Source: Burkholderiales bacterium (GTDB lineage: Bacteria > Pseudomonadota > Gammaproteobacteria > Burkholderiales > Burkholderiaceae_D). Taken from it: DNA of 5,716 nucleotides. The stretch spans positions 1 to 5,716 of the forward strand of contig JAGWUK010000225.1 in the NCBI GenBank assembly GCA_028868455.1, written 5' to 3'. Both the position numbers and the translations under genes were made by a program. Below the pieces are notes generated by a model. It was not told where the DNA came from. It saw only the letters and a program-made list of their open reading frames with translations, and did not search any database. Shown in pieces: positions 4,816 to 5,716 of the stretch (positions are counted from its first letter, which is position 1; every line of letters starts with the position of its first letter).

Positions 4816-5568
4816 ATGAATATCAAATTGCTGGTTGCCGCAGCACTTGCTTTGACAGGCAAGCTGGCATTGGCCGGAAGTCTTTCTGTCGCGGTTGCGG
4901 CCAATGTGCAATATGCATTTAACGACCTGAAAGACGCATTCAGGCAAGACACCGGGCACGAAGTGCAGGGGAGCTTTAGCTCATCAGGCAAGTTTGTCGC
5001 GCAAATTGAAAACGGCGCACCCTTCGATGTTTTTCTGTCTGCTGACATGCGCTTTCCTGAGCAGTTATATAAAGACGGTTTCAGTACGGCTGCGCCGCAG
5101 ATTTATGCTTATGGTGCGCTGGTACTTTGGACGACCAAAGATGTCGATCTGAATTCCTGGCAGCAGAGTCTGCGTAGCGACAAGATCGCGAAGATTGCCG
5201 TAGCCAATCCGAAAACTGCGCCGTACGGGCGTGAAACCGTGCGTTTGCTGAACTATTACAAACTTGATCAGACATTGCAATCCAAGCTGGTTTTTGGTGA
5301 AAGCATTGCGCAAACCAATCAATATATCCATTCGGGTGTGGCAGATGCCGGATTTACTGCAAAATCGGTGGTGCTGGCGCCAGCCATGCAAGGCCAGGGG
5401 AAATGGGTGGACTTGCCGAAAGCCGCATATCAGCCGATAGCACAGGGGGCCGTGATCCTGAAGCATGGCCGCGAAAATAATGCCGCAGTGGCACAGCAGT
5501 TTTACGATTTTTTGTATTCGGCAAAAGCACGCGCGATTTTTGAGCGTTACGGTTATCTGTTGCCATGA
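4816..5568 (+). CDS. modA: Periplasmic molybdate-binding protein of an ABC transporter
   Basis: ModA captures molybdate (and usually tungstate) in the periplasm and hands it to the ModB-ModC transporter. The 250-residue precursor has a signal peptide (Lys4, hydrophobic run 5-20, cleavage likely after Ala20). The mature part begins with the ligand loop VAVAAN (25-30) and carries the segments FSSSGKF (54-60), NGAPFDVFLSAD (66-77), TAPYGRE (134-140), GESIAQTNQ (161-169) and DAGF (177-180), all typical of the family. The wording of the first loop (AAN rather than the AAS common in E. coli-type ModA) resembles the Azotobacter ModA2-like branch. The gene starts a plus-strand unit: its stop overlaps the ATG of the next gene, a TOBE-domain protein, as ATGA. 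modB and modC would be expected beyond the window. The choice between molybdate and tungstate cannot be made from sequence alone. Confidence 0.94.
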   Translation: MNIKLLVAAALALTGKLALAGSLSVAVAANVQYAFNDLKDAFRQDTGHEVQGSFSSSGKFVAQIENGAPFDVFLSADMRFPEQLYKDGFSTAAPQIYAYGALVLWTTKDVDLNSWQQSLRSDKIAKIAVANPKTAPYGRETVRLLNYYKLDQTLQSKLVFGESIAQTNQYIHSGVADAGFTAKSVVLAPAMQGQGKWVDLPKAAYQPIAQGAVILKHGRENNAAVAQQFYDFLYSAKARAIFERYGYLLP

Positions 5569-5716
5569 ATCGTTTGTCCGGTCACATTACCGCCATCGAT
5601 GCGCACGGTAGCGTGGCGATCGTCGATGTCGCTGTCGGTGATTTGCAATTGACGGCAACTTTATTGGGAAACGCCGGACAATTTGCGCATTGGCACCGTG
5701 CACAAGCCGTCGATCT
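5565..5716 (+). CDS. TOBE (Mop-like) domain protein, N-terminal 50 residues (runs off window)
   Basis: The visible residues begin MNRLSGHITAID and continue with IVDVAVGDLQLTATLLG and a Trp-containing segment, a pattern of the TOBE/Mop domain that binds molybdate or tungstate at subunit interfaces. Proteins of this kind, often only about 70-140 residues long, act as intracellular oxyanion stores or sensors. The same domain also occurs at the end of ModC and ModE. The N-terminal position of the domain and the lack of an ATPase or helix-turn-helix segment before it argue against ModC and ModE. The ATG overlaps the modA stop (ATGA), so translation is probably coupled with modA. No Shine-Dalgarno sequence is clear. 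Whether a second TOBE copy or another domain follows cannot be seen. Confidence 0.85.
   Translation, partial: MNRLSGHITAIDAHGSVAIVDVAVGDLQLTATLLGNAGQFAHWHRAQAVD

Noticed and set aside
1..5716. CRISPR array, insertion sequence, tRNA or rRNA gene
   Set aside because: No regularly spaced long repeats, transposase motifs, terminal inverted repeats with target duplications, or cloverleaf/rRNA sequence were recognised.

Overview
The window carries six protein genes and reads as ordinary chromosome of a Gram-negative proteobacterium. By protein resemblance it is most likely a betaproteobacterium of the Burkholderiales, perhaps an Oxalobacteraceae member (Herminiimonas/Collimonas/Herbaspirillum type). 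Base composition looks close to 50-55% G+C. The taxonomic call is a judgement from memory of family resemblance, not from a search. No mobile element, tRNA, rRNA or CRISPR array was seen.

Layout: four genes lie on the minus strand and two on the plus strand. Reading along the minus strand from right to left, there is a secreted GH8 endoglucanase (bcsZ-like, 3568-4746), then a 337-base gap holding a probable promoter and a chain of hairpins that would form a structured leader. Next comes an RhlE-type DEAD-box RNA helicase (1791-3230), followed by a strong intrinsic terminator (1664-1696). A consensus -10 element just past the terminator probably starts the selD (546-1604) and tal (1-523, cut by the window edge) transcription unit. 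On the plus strand, from a 69-base divergent gap shared with bcsZ, run modA (4816-5568, periplasmic molybdate-binding protein) and a small TOBE/Mop-domain gene whose ATG overlaps the modA stop (5565 to beyond the window end).

Functionally the window is a mosaic rather than one pathway: selenophosphate synthesis (SelD), pentose phosphate metabolism (transaldolase), RNA remodelling (helicase), cellulose trimming (BcsZ) and molybdate uptake and handling (ModA plus TOBE protein). Selenium and molybdenum may be linked through selenium- or molybdenum-dependent oxidoreductases such as formate dehydrogenase, but nothing in the window proves that link.

The points most worth a second look are: the BcsZ-like enzyme has Asn where the E. 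coli enzyme has its catalytic base Asp243; this bcsZ stands alone, without visible cellulose synthase genes; the helicase is preceded by a long leader with four inverted repeats, the last of which resembles an attenuator; and selD has no Shine-Dalgarno sequence but is preceded by a six-codon ORF overlapping its start by ATGA. I see no convincing evidence for a wholly new biological system here.
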